Source: Streptomyces regalis (lineage in GTDB: Bacteria; Actinomycetota; Actinomycetes; Streptomycetales; Streptomycetaceae). From it: a stretch of 59,676 nucleotides of DNA. The notes beneath the pieces were generated by a model that saw only the letters and a program-made list of their open reading frames with translations, searched no databases and was not told the origin of the DNA. Positions 37,960 through 47,790 of this stretch are shown piece after piece (within the stretch, counting starts at the first letter, position 1; every line of letters starts with the position of its first letter). The position numbers were made by a program, and so were the translations under genes. The stretch is taken from contig NZ_LLZG01000417.1 in NCBI RefSeq assembly GCF_001509475.1, positions 1 through 59,676 of the forward strand, read 5' to 3'.

Positions 37960-38715
37960 TCAGGGCCGGGACCAGCGGCCGGTGCGGCCGAGGAGCAGTG
38001 CCGTCGCCGCGGTTCCGGCGGTGGAGGTGCGCAGGACGGTACGGCCCAGACGGTACGTCTTGGCGCCCGCCTCCTCGAAGAGGGCCAACTCCTCGGGGGA
38101 CACGCCGCCTTCGGGTCCGACGACGAGCATGATCTCGCCCTCGGCGGGCAGTTCGGCCGTCGCGAGCGGCTCGCTGCCGTAGTCGCGTTCCTCGTGCAGT
38201 ACGGCGGCGAAGTCGGCCTTGGCGAGAAGTGCCGCGACCTGCTTGGTCGTGGCCAGGTCCGCGACCTGGGGGAAGCGCACCCGGCGCGACTGCTTGCCGG
38301 CCTCGCGGGCGGTGGCCCGCCACTTGCCGAGGGCCTTCGCGCCCCGCTCGCCCTTCCACTGCGTGATGCACCGGGCGGCCGCCCAGGGCACGATCGCGTC
38401 GACGCCGGTCTCGGTCATGGTCTCGACGGCCAGCTCACCGCGGTCGCCCTTGGGAAGGGCCTGGACGACGGTGATACGAGGCTGCTCCGCGGGCTCCTCG
38501 GCCACCGCACCGAGCTGCAGCACCAGCCGGTCCTTGCCCTCGGTGTCGACCACCTCGCCCTCGGCCCAGCGGCCGTCGCCGTCCGTGAGGACGACGGGCT
38601 CCCCCGGCCGCAGCCGCTTGACGGAGACGGCATGCCGGCCCTCGGGCCCGTCGAGGACGTACCGCTCCCCGCCGCCGGCCGGGAGGTGCTCGACCACGAA
38701 CACAGGAGCGGTCAT
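37960..38715 (-). CDS. rsmE: 16S rRNA (uracil-1498-N3)-methyltransferase
   Basis: The 251-residue SPOUT methyltransferase has an N-terminal PUA-like domain (HAVSVKRLRPGEPVVLTDGDG). The C-terminal trefoil-knot motif is MLVVGPEGGVSPEELALFEE, followed by YRLGRTVLRTSTAG, where AdoMet binds. It methylates U1498 of 16S rRNA. It overlaps the upstream nitronate monooxygenase gene by 4 bp and is part of the conserved hrcA-dnaJ-rsmE gene neighbourhood. Confidence 0.95.
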   Translation of the reverse strand: MTAPVFVVEHLPAGGGERYVLDGPEGRHAVSVKRLRPGEPVVLTDGDGRWAEGEVVDTEGKDRLVLQLGAVAEEPAEQPRITVVQALPKGDRGELAVETMTETGVDAIVPWAAARCITQWKGERGAKALGKWRATAREAGKQSRRVRFPQVADLATTKQVAALLAKADFAAVLHEERDYGSEPLATAELPAEGEIMLVVGPEGGVSPEELALFEEAGAKTYRLGRTVLRTSTAGTAATALLLGRTGRWSRP

Positions 38716-39797
38716 CGGCTCGCACCGCCCTTGGGCAGAGCCGACAACGCTGTCGCCGCGCTTTCGAGCTCCGCGGCCAGCACCTCCACCAGCTGCCCGG
38801 CGGGCAGTTCACGCGCCATCCGGTGCCCCTGCCCGGCCCACAGCGCCATGCCCTGCGCGTCACCGGACGCGGCGGCCTTCTTGCGCAGGGGCGAGGTGAG
38901 GTGGTGGACCTCGGGGTAGGCGGCGGGGGCGTACGGCCCGTGCTCGCGCAGGAAGCGGTTGACGAGGCCGCGGGCGGGCCGCCCGGAGAAGGCGCGCGTC
39001 AACTCGGTCCGTACGAACAGGGGGTTGGTCAGCGCCTGCTTGTGCAGGGCGTTGGCGCCGGACTCCGGGGTGGCGAGGAAGGCGGTCCCAAGCTGGGCGG
39101 CACTGGCGCCGGCGGCGAGCGCGGCGGCGATCTGGCTGCCGCGCATGATGCCTCCGGCGGCGACGATGGGCAGGCTCACGGTCTCACGGACCTGCGCGAC
39201 GAGCGACAGCAGCCCGATGCCGGTGCCGTCGGTCTCGGGGTTGTCGCGATGGGTGCCCTGGTGGCCGCCGGCCTCGATCCCCTGCACGATCACGGCGTCC
39301 GCGCCGGCCCGCTGCACGGCGAGGGCCTCGTCCGGGGTGGTGGCGGTGACGAGGGTGAAGGTGCCGGCGCGCCGAAGCGACTCCAGCACCTCACTCGTGG
39401 GCGCACCGAAGTGGAAGGAGACGACGGGCACGGGATTGTCGAGCAGCACGGCGAGCTTGGCGTCGTACCCGTCGTCCCGCCCGCTGTCCGGGTCCCCCAG
39501 CTCGATCTCGTACCAGGCGGCCTCACCCGCGAGCTGATGGGCGTAGACCTCCACGGCCGCGGAGTCGGCGTACTCGGGCTGCGGCATGAACAGATTGACC
39601 CCGAAGGGCCGCCCGGTCAGCCCCCGCAGCTGCTTGATCTCCTGGTACATCCCGTCGGCGGTTTTGTACCCGGCGGCGAGAAACCCCAGCCCACCGGCCT
39701 CGGACACGGCAGCGGCGAGCTGCGGCACGGAGACGCCGCCTGCCATGGGGGCCTGCACGATCGGAAGCGGGAAGAGATCGGTCAGTGCGGAGGACAT
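38712..39797 (-). CDS. nitronate monooxygenase
   Basis: The 361-residue FMN-dependent barrel enzyme of the 2-nitropropane dioxygenase family begins with LFPLPIVQAPMAGGVSVPQL. It has FHFGAPTSEVLESLRRAG, VIVQGIEAGGHQGTH with the family His, and the phosphate-binding IVAAGGIMRGSQIAAALAAG. It oxidises alkyl nitronates such as propionate 3-nitronate. Its stop overlaps the rsmE start by 4 bp. It is 79 bp downstream of dnaJ. Confidence 0.9.
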   Translation of the reverse strand: MSSALTDLFPLPIVQAPMAGGVSVPQLAAAVSEAGGLGFLAAGYKTADGMYQEIKQLRGLTGRPFGVNLFMPQPEYADSAAVEVYAHQLAGEAAWYEIELGDPDSGRDDGYDAKLAVLLDNPVPVVSFHFGAPTSEVLESLRRAGTFTLVTATTPDEALAVQRAGADAVIVQGIEAGGHQGTHRDNPETDGTGIGLLSLVAQVRETVSLPIVAAGGIMRGSQIAAALAAGASAAQLGTAFLATPESGANALHKQALTNPLFVRTELTRAFSGRPARGLVNRFLREHGPYAPAAYPEVHHLTSPLRKKAAASGDAQGMALWAGQGHRMARELPAGQLVEVLAAELESAATALSALPKGGASR

Positions 39798-39876
39798 GAC
39801 GGCATGTTGTCACGTCCCCCGAACAAGTCCGAATCGGCCCTTCCCCTTGGCAGGGACCAACGTTTTCCCCAGGGGT

Positions 39877-41013
39877 TCAGCGACCGTTGAACGCATCCTT
39901 CAGCCGCGAGAACAACCCCTGCTGCCCCGGCTGGAACTGCCCCTGCGGCCGCTCCTCGCCCCGCAGCTTGGCCAGCTCGCGCAGCAGTCGCTCCTGTTCG
40001 GGGTCCAGCTTGGTCGGGGTCTGCACCTCGACGTGGACGATCAGGTCGCCGCGTCCGCCGCCGCGCAGATGGGTCACGCCACGCCCGTGCAGCGGAATCG
40101 ACTGACCGGACTGGGTACCCGGCCGGATGTCGACCTCCTCGAGACCGTCCAGCGTCTCCAGCGGCACCTTCGTGCCGAGAGATGCCGCGGTCATCGGAAT
40201 CGTCACCGTGCAGTGCAGGTCGTCGCCGCGCCGCTGGAACATCGCGTGCGGCAGCTCGTGGATCTCGACGTACAGGTCACCGGCGGGACCGCCGCCCGGG
40301 CCGACCTCGCCCTCACCGGCGAGCTGGATCCGCGTGCCGTTGTCGACACCGGCCGGGATCTTGACGGTCAGGGTCCGACGGGACCGTACGCGCCCGTCGC
40401 CGGCGCACTCCGGGCACGGCGTCGGGACGACGGTGCCGAAGCCCTGGCACTGCGGGCAGGGCCGGGACGTCATGACCTGGCCCAGGAAGGACCGCGTCAC
40501 CTGCGACACCTCGCCGCGGCCGCGGCACATGTCACACGTCTGGGCGGAGGTGCCGGGGGCGGCCCCCTCACCGTTACAGGTGTTGCAGACGACGGCCGTG
40601 TCGACCTGGATGTCCTTCGTCGTGCCGAAGGCCGCCTCGTCGAGCTCGACCTCCAGCCGGATCATCGCGTCCTGGCCCCGCCGCGTACGCGAGCGCGGGC
40701 CGCGCTGGGACGCAGTACCGAAGAAGGCGTCCATGATGTCCGAGAAGTTACCGAAGCCGCCCGCGCCGAAGCCGCCGGCTCCCGCGCCGCCCGCCTGGGA
40801 CAGCGGGTCGCCGCCGAGGTCGTAGACCTGCTTCTTCTGCGGGTCCGACAGCACCTCGTAAGCGGCGTTGATCTCCTTGAACCGCTCCTGGGTCTTCGGA
40901 TCCGGATTGACGTCCGGGTGCAGCTCGCGCGCGAGCCGCCGGAAGGCCTTCTTGATCTCTTCCTGCGACGCGTCGCGACGCACGCCGAGAACGGCGTAGT
41001 AGTCCGTGGCCAC
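39877..41013 (-). CDS. dnaJ: chaperone DnaJ (DnaJ2-type)
   Basis: The 378-residue co-chaperone has a J domain with the HPD motif ([12 protein letters not shown]), a Gly-rich linker ([16 protein letters not shown]) and four zinc-binding repeats ([32 protein letters not shown]). A C-terminal substrate-binding region ends the protein. It stimulates DnaK. It starts with GTG immediately after the hrcA stop codon with no gap, and is therefore probably under HrcA/CIRCE control. Confidence 0.96.
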   Translation of the reverse strand: MATDYYAVLGVRRDASQEEIKKAFRRLARELHPDVNPDPKTQERFKEINAAYEVLSDPQKKQVYDLGGDPLSQAGGAGAGGFGAGGFGNFSDIMDAFFGTASQRGPRSRTRRGQDAMIRLEVELDEAAFGTTKDIQVDTAVVCNTCNGEGAAPGTSAQTCDMCRGRGEVSQVTRSFLGQVMTSRPCPQCQGFGTVVPTPCPECAGDGRVRSRRTLTVKIPAGVDNGTRIQLAGEGEVGPGGGPAGDLYVEIHELPHAMFQRRGDDLHCTVTIPMTAASLGTKVPLETLDGLEEVDIRPGTQSGQSIPLHGRGVTHLRGGGRGDLIVHVEVQTPTKLDPEQERLLRELAKLRGEERPQGQFQPGQQGLFSRLKDAFNGR

Positions 41014-42030
41014 TTACGACTCCGCCAGGATCTGTCCGACGTACCGTGCCACTGCGCGTACCGCTCCCATCGTTCCCGGGTAATCCATGCGGGTCGGTCC
41101 GACCACGCCGAGCTTGGCGACTGCCTCGCCGCCCGAACCGTAGCCGACCGACACGACGGACGTGGAGTTGAGTCCCTCATAGGCGTTCTCGTGCCCGATG
41201 CGCACGGTCATGCCCGAATCCCCCGCCTCGCCAAGGAGTTTGAGGAGCACGACGTGCTCCTCGAGGGCCTCCAGGACGGGCCGGATGGTGAGGGGGAAGT
41301 CATGTCCGAAGCGGGTGAGATTGGCGGTGCCGCCGATCATCAGCCGCTCTTCGTTCTCCTCGACGAGCGTCTCCAGGAGGGTGGAGAGCACGGCCGAGAC
41401 AGTGCCGCGGTCCTCCAGGTCGAAGGCCTCGGGAAGGTCCTCGACGAGCGTCGGCACATCGCTGAAGCGCCGCCCCGCGACCCGGCTGTTGAGCCGCGCG
41501 CGCAGATCCGCGAGCGACGCCTCACCGAAGGGTGCGGGACAGTCGACCATCCGCTGCTCGACCCGCCCGGTGTCCGTGATCAGCACGAGCATCACACGCG
41601 CGGGCGCGAGCGACAGCAGCTCGACGTGCCGGACGGTGGACCGGGTCAGCGACGGGTACTGCACGACGGCGACCTGCCGGGTGAGCTGCGCGAGCAGCCG
41701 CACGGTCCGGGCCACGACATCATCAAGGTCTACGGCGCCGTCGAGGAAGTTCTGGATCGCGCGCCGCTCCGGCGGGCTCATCGGCTTGACGCCGGCGAGC
41801 TTGTCGACGAACAGCCGGTAGCCCTTGTCGGTCGGGATCCGTCCGGCGCTGGTGTGCGGCTGGGCGATGAAGCCCTCGTCCTCCAGGGCCGCCATGTCGT
41901 TGCGCACGGTCGCCGGGGAGACGCCGAGGTTGTGCCGCTCGGTGAGCGCCTTGGAGCCCACCGGCTCCTCGGTCCCGACATAGTCCTGGACGATGGCGCG
42001 CAACACCTGAAGCCTGCGTTCACTCAGCAT
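41014..42030 (-). CDS. hrcA: heat-inducible transcription repressor HrcA
   Basis: The 338-residue repressor has an N-terminal winged helix ([53 protein letters not shown]) and the GAF-like dimerisation domain of the family. The ATG at 42030 is the expected start; the frame extends to 42153 across the CIRCE element, which argues against a longer form. A CIRCE operator lies 40 bp upstream, so HrcA represses its own operon with dnaJ. Confidence 0.96.
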   Translation of the reverse strand: MLSERRLQVLRAIVQDYVGTEEPVGSKALTERHNLGVSPATVRNDMAALEDEGFIAQPHTSAGRIPTDKGYRLFVDKLAGVKPMSPPERRAIQNFLDGAVDLDDVVARTVRLLAQLTRQVAVVQYPSLTRSTVRHVELLSLAPARVMLVLITDTGRVEQRMVDCPAPFGEASLADLRARLNSRVAGRRFSDVPTLVEDLPEAFDLEDRGTVSAVLSTLLETLVEENEERLMIGGTANLTRFGHDFPLTIRPVLEALEEHVVLLKLLGEAGDSGMTVRIGHENAYEGLNSTSVVSVGYGSGGEAVAKLGVVGPTRMDYPGTMGAVRAVARYVGQILAES

Positions 42031-42069
42031 CTCGCGCACACCTCCAGTTTCGTCCCCTTGGCGCCTTGC

Positions 42070-42096
42070 CTGGCACTCTGTCCGCCCGAGTGCCAG
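42070..42096. promoter_or_regulatory. CIRCE operator
   Basis: CTGGCACTC, nine bases, GAGTGCCAG is a perfect 9-bp inverted repeat. It matches the CIRCE consensus TTAGCACTC-N9-GAGTGCTAA, with G/C substitutions near the outer ends. It is placed just upstream of hrcA, which is the classical HrcA-binding position. Confidence 0.93.
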
Positions 42097-42190
42097 CCGT
42101 CCCCGGCCAGTGTACGGCGGTGGGGTACACCCCGGGCAAGGCCGGTCCAGCACCGCCGTGCCGGACGGTGGTGTCGATTAGCGTCGCCGT

Positions 42191-42925
42191 ATGACGGTGA
42201 CTTGGGAAGAGCTGGGGTGGGAGCGGCTGGCAGCCGGGGTGGGGCGGTGCCGGCTTCCGGGCTGGGACTGCACGGCGGGGCTGGTCGTCGGGGAGGGCGG
42301 CGCGCTGATCGTCGACGCCGGGTCGAGCCTCGCGGAGGGCGTGCGGCTGCGGACGCAGGCGCAGTGGCTCGCGGGTCACCGTGTGACTCATCTCGCGCTG
42401 ACGCATCCCCACTTCGACCATGTCTTCGGGGCGGCGGCGTTCGCGGGCGCGCAGGTGTACGGGGCGGTGGGCCTGGACACGGTGTTCGCGCACGAGCGGG
42501 CGGAACTACGCGCGGACGCCATGCGCAACGGCCTGGACCAGGACGCGGCGGACGAGGCGATCGACGCCCTGGTCCGCCCGCACCACCAGGTGAGCGGCGA
42601 GTGGACCCTCGACCTGGACGCCGACCGCCAGGTCCTCCTGGCGAATGTGGGCCCGGCCCACACGGCCCACGACCTGGTCGTGCTCGTGCCGGGCGGGCCC
42701 GGCTCTCCCGAGGTGGTCTTCTGCGGCGACCTGGTGGAGGAGTCCGGCGAACCCCAGGCCGGCCCCGACGCCGTACCGTCGCACTGGCCGGCGGCCCTGG
42801 ACCGCCTGCTGGACCTGGGCGGCGAGGACGCGCTGTACGTGCCCGGTCACGGAGCGGTGGTGGACGCGGCGTTCGTCCGGCGCCAGCGCGACGCCCTCGC
42901 GGCCCGCTTCGGCGTGTCGCGTTGA
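42191..42925 (+). CDS. MBL-fold metallo-hydrolase
   Basis: The 244-residue protein has the metallo-beta-lactamase motif LTHPHFDHVFGAAAF near residue 76 (H-x-H-x-D-H pattern, TH-P-H-F-D-H), a further His in GPAHTAHDLVV, and VFCGDLVEESGEP with the bridging Asp. The C-terminal VPGHGAVVDAAFV supplies the last His. It is divergent from hrcA (160 bp) with CIRCE between them. The substrate is unknown. Confidence 0.88.
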   Translation: MTVTWEELGWERLAAGVGRCRLPGWDCTAGLVVGEGGALIVDAGSSLAEGVRLRTQAQWLAGHRVTHLALTHPHFDHVFGAAAFAGAQVYGAVGLDTVFAHERAELRADAMRNGLDQDAADEAIDALVRPHHQVSGEWTLDLDADRQVLLANVGPAHTAHDLVVLVPGGPGSPEVVFCGDLVEESGEPQAGPDAVPSHWPAALDRLLDLGGEDALYVPGHGAVVDAAFVRRQRDALAARFGVSR

Positions 42926-42967
42926 TCTGCGCTCCCTGACGGCCGGGCTTCTCCTATCGTCACTCGA

Positions 42968-43789
42968 ATGCGCCAGTACTCACCCGACCTGACTCCCCCC
43001 TGGAAGAAGCCCAAGCCGGTCCCCGAGGTGCCGGCGGAACCGGGCCTGGTGGTCGAGGAGCCGGGTACGGGATTCTGCGGCGCGGTGATCCGCTGCGAGG
43101 CGGGCACGGTGACGCTGGAGGACCGCTTCGGCAAGCACCGGGTGTTTCCGCTGGAGCCGCGGGGGTTCCTGCTGGAGGGCAAGGTGGTGACCCTCGTCCG
43201 GCCGTCGTCGTCCGCTCCGGTACGTCCCACCCGTACGGCCTCCGGTTCGGTCGCCGTCCCGCAGGCACGCGCACGCGTGGCCCGCGCCGGCCGAATCTAT
43301 GTCGAGGGCCGGCACGACGCCGAACTGGTCGAGAAGGTGTGGGGCGACGACCTGCGCATCGAGGGCGTGGTGGTGGAGTACCTGGAGGGCGTCGACGACC
43401 TGCCGTCGATCGTGGCCGACTTCGCGCCGGGGCCGGATGCGCGGCTGGGGGTTCTCGTCGACCACCTGGTGCCGGGCACGAAGGAGTGGCGCATCGCCGA
43501 GGCCGTGACCAGTGAGCATGCCCTGGTCGTGGGCCACCCGTACATCGACATCTGGGAGGCGGTGAAGCCGTCGTCCCTGGGGATCGCGGGGTGGCCGCGG
43601 GTGCCGCGCGGGCAGGACTGGAAGACGGGGGTGTGCCGGGCGCTGGGGTGGCCGTCGGAGAACACCGGAGCGGTGTGGCAGGCGATTCTGGGGCGGGTGG
43701 GGTCTTACAAAGACCTGGAGCCGGAGTTGTTGGGGCGGGTGGAGGAGCTGATCGACTTCGTCACGGCAGCGGATAGCGGTGGGGCTTGA
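42968..43789 (+). CDS. DUF3097-family protein
   Basis: The 273-residue protein begins MRQYSPDLTPPWKKPKPVPE. It contains the landmarks of DUF3097: RAGRIYVEGRHDAELVEKVW, GDDLRIEGVVVEYLEGVDDL and LGVLVDHLVPGTKEW. These resemble a Toprim-like segment with acidic residues. The family is almost confined to actinobacteria and keeps company with hrcA, dnaJ and hemW. Its function is not established. Its last 29 bp overlap the convergent Uma2-family gene. Confidence 0.85.
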   Translation: MRQYSPDLTPPWKKPKPVPEVPAEPGLVVEEPGTGFCGAVIRCEAGTVTLEDRFGKHRVFPLEPRGFLLEGKVVTLVRPSSSAPVRPTRTASGSVAVPQARARVARAGRIYVEGRHDAELVEKVWGDDLRIEGVVVEYLEGVDDLPSIVADFAPGPDARLGVLVDHLVPGTKEWRIAEAVTSEHALVVGHPYIDIWEAVKPSSLGIAGWPRVPRGQDWKTGVCRALGWPSENTGAVWQAILGRVGSYKDLEPELLGRVEELIDFVTAADSGGA

Positions 43790-44360
43790 CGTCGGGCAAC
43801 GTCCCGAACGCGCTGGTGTCCAGTTCAACCCCCAGGGCGTCAATCATCAGCGTCTCACCGAACTTCCTCTTCACCTGCCCCTTGTAGTCCGCCCTCTCCC
43901 CCTCGCCTTCGGGCCGCGTCAGCAGGACGCACTGCGCCATGATCGGATCGACGATGAGGTAGACGGGGATACCGCCTGCGGCATAGATCGATCGTTTGAC
44001 GCTGTAGTCCCGCTCCACGCTGGTCTTGGAGACCACCTCGACGACCATCGTGACAAGGCCGGCCGGGAGAAGGCGGCCCGAGGCAGGCAGGATCTCGGGC
44101 GCAACCACAACGAGATCCGGAACAGGCTCGCTGGCTTCGTCGACGATGTCGACGTCCTGGGTCTGCATGCGCGCCCAATGCCTGCGCGGGACCTGGTCCT
44201 GCACATCACTCACGATCAGGTTGTGCACCAGATCAGGGCTGGCCATCATGACGATTTCCCCCCGCAGAAGCTCCACTTTGAGTCCGTCGGGCGGCTCAAA
44301 ACCCTCGAAGAACTCTGCGACTGCACGTTCGTCCACAGCGGTCATCTCCGTGGCCTCCAC
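43761..44360 (-). CDS. Uma2-family (DUF820, PD-(D/E)XK-like) protein
   Basis: The 199-residue protein has the DUF820 core: an N-terminal helix, LKVELLRGEIVMMASPDLVH, the acidic site EPVPDLVVVAPEI, and VVEVVSKTSVERDYSVKRSIYAAGGIPVYLIVD. In the core, Asp and E-x-V-S-x-S-like residues match the restriction-endonuclease-like fold. Such genes are abundant in Streptomyces and of uncertain role. A second in-frame ATG at 44345 is equally possible as start. The 3' end overlaps the DUF3097 gene on the other strand. Confidence 0.85.
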   Translation of the reverse strand: MEATEMTAVDERAVAEFFEGFEPPDGLKVELLRGEIVMMASPDLVHNLIVSDVQDQVPRRHWARMQTQDVDIVDEASEPVPDLVVVAPEILPASGRLLPAGLVTMVVEVVSKTSVERDYSVKRSIYAAGGIPVYLIVDPIMAQCVLLTRPEGEGERADYKGQVKRKFGETLMIDALGVELDTSAFGTLPDVKPHRYPLP

Positions 44361-44444
44361 ATTCGCCGCCTACTGTTGGCGGCAGCCTACGAACCAGGTT
44401 AGGGGCCGAACCGTCGTTTCGTAGTGATTCACCCTCCGGAGTGA

Positions 44445-45677
44445 TCAGTCCACCAGATCGCGCACCACGGCATCCGCCAGCAACCGCCCCCGCAGCGTCA
44501 ACACCGCACGCCCCTCCTCGTACGGCCCCTCCTGAAGCAGCCCGTCCCCCAGCGCGCGCCGCGACGCCGCGAGCCCTTCCTCCCGCAACAGCTCCAGCGG
44601 CACCCCCTCGCGAAGCCGCAGCTCCAGCAGGATGCGCTCCACCCGCCGATCCTCCTCGGACAGCAGCTCCCGCCCGGCACCCGGCGACCGCCCCGCCGCC
44701 AGCGCGGCCGCGTAGGCCCCCGGATGCTTCACGTTCCACCACCGCACCCCGCCCACGTGCGAGTGCGCTCCCGGACCCGCGCCCCACCAGTCCGCACCCC
44801 GCCAGTACAGCTCGTTGTGCAGGCAGCGGCCCGCTTCCGAGTTCGCCCAGTTCGAGACCTCGTACCAGTCGAAACCGGCCGCCGTGAGCGCCTCCTCGGC
44901 GATCAGGTAGCGGTCCGCGTGCACGTCGTCGTCCGTCATCGGCACCTCGCCGCGGCGGATCCGACGGGCCAGCTGAGTGCCTTCCTCGACGATCAGGGCG
45001 TACGCCGACACATGGTCCGGCCCGGCACCCAGCGCCGCCTCCAGCGACGCCCGCCAGTCGTCGTCCGACTCCCCCGGCGTGCCGTAGATCAGGTCCAGGT
45101 TCACGTGCTCGAAGCCCGCCGCGCGGGCCTCCGCCACGCAGGCCTCCGGACGCCCCGGCGTGTGGGTCCGGTCCAGCACCTTCAGCACATGCTGCCTCGC
45201 GCTCTGCATGCCGAAGGACAGCCGGTTGAAGCCTCCCTCCCGCAGCCGGGCCAGATACGCCGGGTCCACCGAGTCCGGGTTCGCCTCCGTGGTGATCTCC
45301 GCGTCCGGCGCCAGTCCGAACTCGTCGCGGATCGCGCCCAGCATCCGTACGAGATCGTCGGCGGCCAGCAGCGTGGGCGTACCGCCGCCGACGAAGACCG
45401 TGCGGACCTCGCGCGGGTCGTCGCCGAGGACCTTGCGGGCCAGGCGGATCTCGTCGATCAGCGTCTCGGCGTAGTTGTCGCGGGACGCCAGCACGCCGCC
45501 CGTGCCACGCAGCTCGGTCGCCGTGTAGGTGTTGAAGTCGCAGTAGCCGCAGCGGGTCGCGCAGTACGGGACGTGCAGGTAGAAGCCGAGGGGGCGGTCG
45601 GCGGACCCGGCGAGCGCGGACGCGGGGAGCGTGCCGTCGTCGGGGACGGGCTCGCCGTCGGGGAGTGCGGAGGGCAT
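44445..45677 (-). CDS. hemW: radical SAM protein HemW (heme chaperone)
   Basis: The 410-residue protein has the radical SAM cluster motif YCATRCGYCDF (C-x3-C-x2-C), FVGGGTPTLL, the EANPDSV strand and RLSFGMQS, as in HemW. It lacks the features of true coproporphyrinogen oxidase HemN. HemW inserts heme into respiratory enzymes. The C-terminal HemN-type domain runs from about residue 300. It is the last conserved member of the hrcA-dnaJ neighbourhood before the signalling cluster. Confidence 0.92.
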   Translation of the reverse strand: MPSALPDGEPVPDDGTLPASALAGSADRPLGFYLHVPYCATRCGYCDFNTYTATELRGTGGVLASRDNYAETLIDEIRLARKVLGDDPREVRTVFVGGGTPTLLAADDLVRMLGAIRDEFGLAPDAEITTEANPDSVDPAYLARLREGGFNRLSFGMQSARQHVLKVLDRTHTPGRPEACVAEARAAGFEHVNLDLIYGTPGESDDDWRASLEAALGAGPDHVSAYALIVEEGTQLARRIRRGEVPMTDDDVHADRYLIAEEALTAAGFDWYEVSNWANSEAGRCLHNELYWRGADWWGAGPGAHSHVGGVRWWNVKHPGAYAAALAAGRSPGAGRELLSEEDRRVERILLELRLREGVPLELLREEGLAASRRALGDGLLQEGPYEEGRAVLTLRGRLLADAVVRDLVD

Positions 45678-45729
45678 GGGTTCTATTGTCCCGTACCCCG
45701 CCGGTTACTCGGCCCCGCAGCATCGGCAG

Positions 45730-47688
45730 CTACTCGGCCTGAAGCACCAGCAGCGCCAGATCGTCCTCCGGCGGACGGCCGCTGAACTCGTGCACCAGCC
45801 TCCGGATGCGTTCCGCGATCAGCTGGGCGTTCAGGCCCGCGCACCCGGCGAGCGCGGTCGCGAGGCCGTCGCCGTCGTCGAACTGGCGGGAGCCGCTGCG
45901 CCGCTCCGTCACGCCGTCGGTCACGCACAGCAGGGTGTCGCCGGAGCGCAGCTCGAAGGTCTCGCTGGTGTACGTCGCGTCCTCGACGACCCCGAGGAGG
46001 GTCTGCGGGTGCGCGGCCGTGTGGACCTCGCCGCCCGCGCCCAGCAGCAACGGCAGCGGGTGTCCGGCGGAGGCGAGGGTGCAGCGGATGCCGCCGTCGA
46101 AGGGGGTGAGTTCGCCGTACAGCAGGGACAGGAAGCGGGTCTGCGGGCCGTCTCCCGGGGGGACCGGGCCGACCAGCGCACGAGCCGCGGCGTCGGCGGC
46201 CTCCGTGGCGTCGTCGAGGAGGAGCTGGTTGAGGCGGTCGAGGACGTCGGCGACGCGGTACCCCTCGCGGGCGAGGAGCCGCAGCCAGGGCCGCGCGATG
46301 CCGATCACCACGGCCGCCTCGGGGCCTTTGCCCTGGACGTCGCCGATGGCGAAGCACCAGCGGCCGTCGCCGGCCGGGAAGAGGTCGTAGAAGTCGCCGC
46401 TCGGGCCGCCCTTGTCGCACGGCTCGTACACCAGGGCGCTGGCCACTCCGGGGATCTCCGCGACGGCGCCGGGCAGCAGTCCGCGCTGCAGGACCCGGCT
46501 GATGGTGGCCTGCCGGGCGTACTGGCGGGCGGCGCCGATGGCGAGGGCCACCCGGCGGGCGAGGTCCTCGACGAGTCCGGTGACCTCGTCGGGGAAGCGC
46601 ATGAGGTCGGCCCGCCCGATGACCAGCGTGCCCAGCGGGCGGCCACCGGCGATCAGGCGGTACGCGAGCGCGGTGCCGCGCACCCCGCGCGCGCCGAGCG
46701 CCTCGCCGGGCCAGGGATAGGGGACGGGCCCGGTGCGGTGGCTGTCGGGGGACTGGTGGCTGTCGGGGGAATGCGGCGGCTCCTTCTCCAGGGCGCGCCG
46801 GAGTTCCTCGATGAGGTTCTCGGAGCCGTGCCAGACGCGGGCGAGCCGGGGCCCGGCGCCGGCGACGACGTCCGCCGTCCAGCCTCCCGCGCCGTCGGCG
46901 TCACCGGATCGGGGGTATCCCCAGCGTCCGGCCATCTCGTCCTCCAGCCACACCGCGCACCAGTCCGCCAGCCGCGGCACGATCAGCTGGCCGGCGAGGG
47001 CGGCGACCAGGTTCTCGTCGAGCTGCCCGGCGAGCAGGTCGGAGGCCTCGGCGAGGAAGGACAGGGCGCCCCGGTTGAGCCAGTCGCGGTCCCGCTCGGC
47101 GCGCTGGGGCTCCGGGGCGAGGATCTCGGCGACGCGCAGCCCGCGCTCCAGCGCGCGCTCCTCGGCGTACGCCTCGATGTCGTCCCTGGTGGCCATGGGG
47201 TCCTCGGCGGGCAGCCGCGCCCACACGATCTTGGCGCCGGTGCGGTAGGTGACGCCCCAGGACTCGGCGAGCCGGGACACCAGCCGCAGACCGCGCCCGT
47301 ACTCCGGTGTCTCGTACGGCGCCTCGATCTCCCCGTCGCGCGGGGCGCGGGAGGGGTGGTGGTCCAGGACCTCGACGACGAGGGCGCCGGTGTCCTCCTC
47401 CAGCCGGCAGGTGAGCTCGACATCGGTACCGGCGTGTACGACGGCGTTGGTGACGAGCTCGCTGACGGCCACGACGGCGTCGTCGACGAGACGGTCGGTG
47501 AGGTGTTCGGTGCCGGGGAGACCGGAGGCGGCCCATTCGGTGAGGGCGGAGCGCACGACGGTGCGGGCGGAGCCCGGGGAGAGGGGGCTGCCGGGGAGGG
47601 TGGTGCGGGTCTCGGGGCAGCCTCGCTCGTGCCCAGGCACACCAGAGGCACGGGTAACGGTCTCCCGTTGCGCCGGAATGGCCCCCAT
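45730..47688 (-). CDS. SpoIIE/PP2C phosphatase with RsbW-like and GAF domains
   Basis: The 652-residue protein has an RsbW-like HATPase domain at about residues 40-150 (DDAVVAVSELVTNAVVHAG, GRGLRLVSRLAESWG). A GAF-like region follows at about 185-390, then a SpoIIE phosphatase domain (410-650) with PSGDFYDLF, AIGDVQGKGPEAA and a terminal PPEDDLALLVLQ, which bring the metal-binding Asp residues. It combines anti-sigma-kinase-like and phosphatase modules, so it probably tunes a sigma-B-type partner-switching pathway. It is divergent from the HAMP-array kinase gene (102 bp), as osaC is associated with osaAB in S. coelicolor; orthology is inferred. Confidence 0.85.
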   Translation of the reverse strand: MGAIPAQRETVTRASGVPGHERGCPETRTTLPGSPLSPGSARTVVRSALTEWAASGLPGTEHLTDRLVDDAVVAVSELVTNAVVHAGTDVELTCRLEEDTGALVVEVLDHHPSRAPRDGEIEAPYETPEYGRGLRLVSRLAESWGVTYRTGAKIVWARLPAEDPMATRDDIEAYAEERALERGLRVAEILAPEPQRAERDRDWLNRGALSFLAEASDLLAGQLDENLVAALAGQLIVPRLADWCAVWLEDEMAGRWGYPRSGDADGAGGWTADVVAGAGPRLARVWHGSENLIEELRRALEKEPPHSPDSHQSPDSHRTGPVPYPWPGEALGARGVRGTALAYRLIAGGRPLGTLVIGRADLMRFPDEVTGLVEDLARRVALAIGAARQYARQATISRVLQRGLLPGAVAEIPGVASALVYEPCDKGGPSGDFYDLFPAGDGRWCFAIGDVQGKGPEAAVVIGIARPWLRLLAREGYRVADVLDRLNQLLLDDATEAADAAARALVGPVPPGDGPQTRFLSLLYGELTPFDGGIRCTLASAGHPLPLLLGAGGEVHTAAHPQTLLGVVEDATYTSETFELRSGDTLLCVTDGVTERRSGSRQFDDGDGLATALAGCAGLNAQLIAERIRRLVHEFSGRPPEDDLALLVLQAE

Positions 47689-47790
47689 GGACAGCTCCCC
47701 GAACGGTTCGGACGAATACTCCTCAGTCGACGCCGACAGAGTGACAGACTGGCCACGCCCATAAGCACCGAGTTACCGAAGTGGGCCGCC

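Noticed and set aside
47641..47660. TTA codon in the SpoIIE phosphatase gene
   Set aside because: The TAA on the plus strand at 47655 is out of frame with the gene (codons GTT ACC), so it does not encode TTA.
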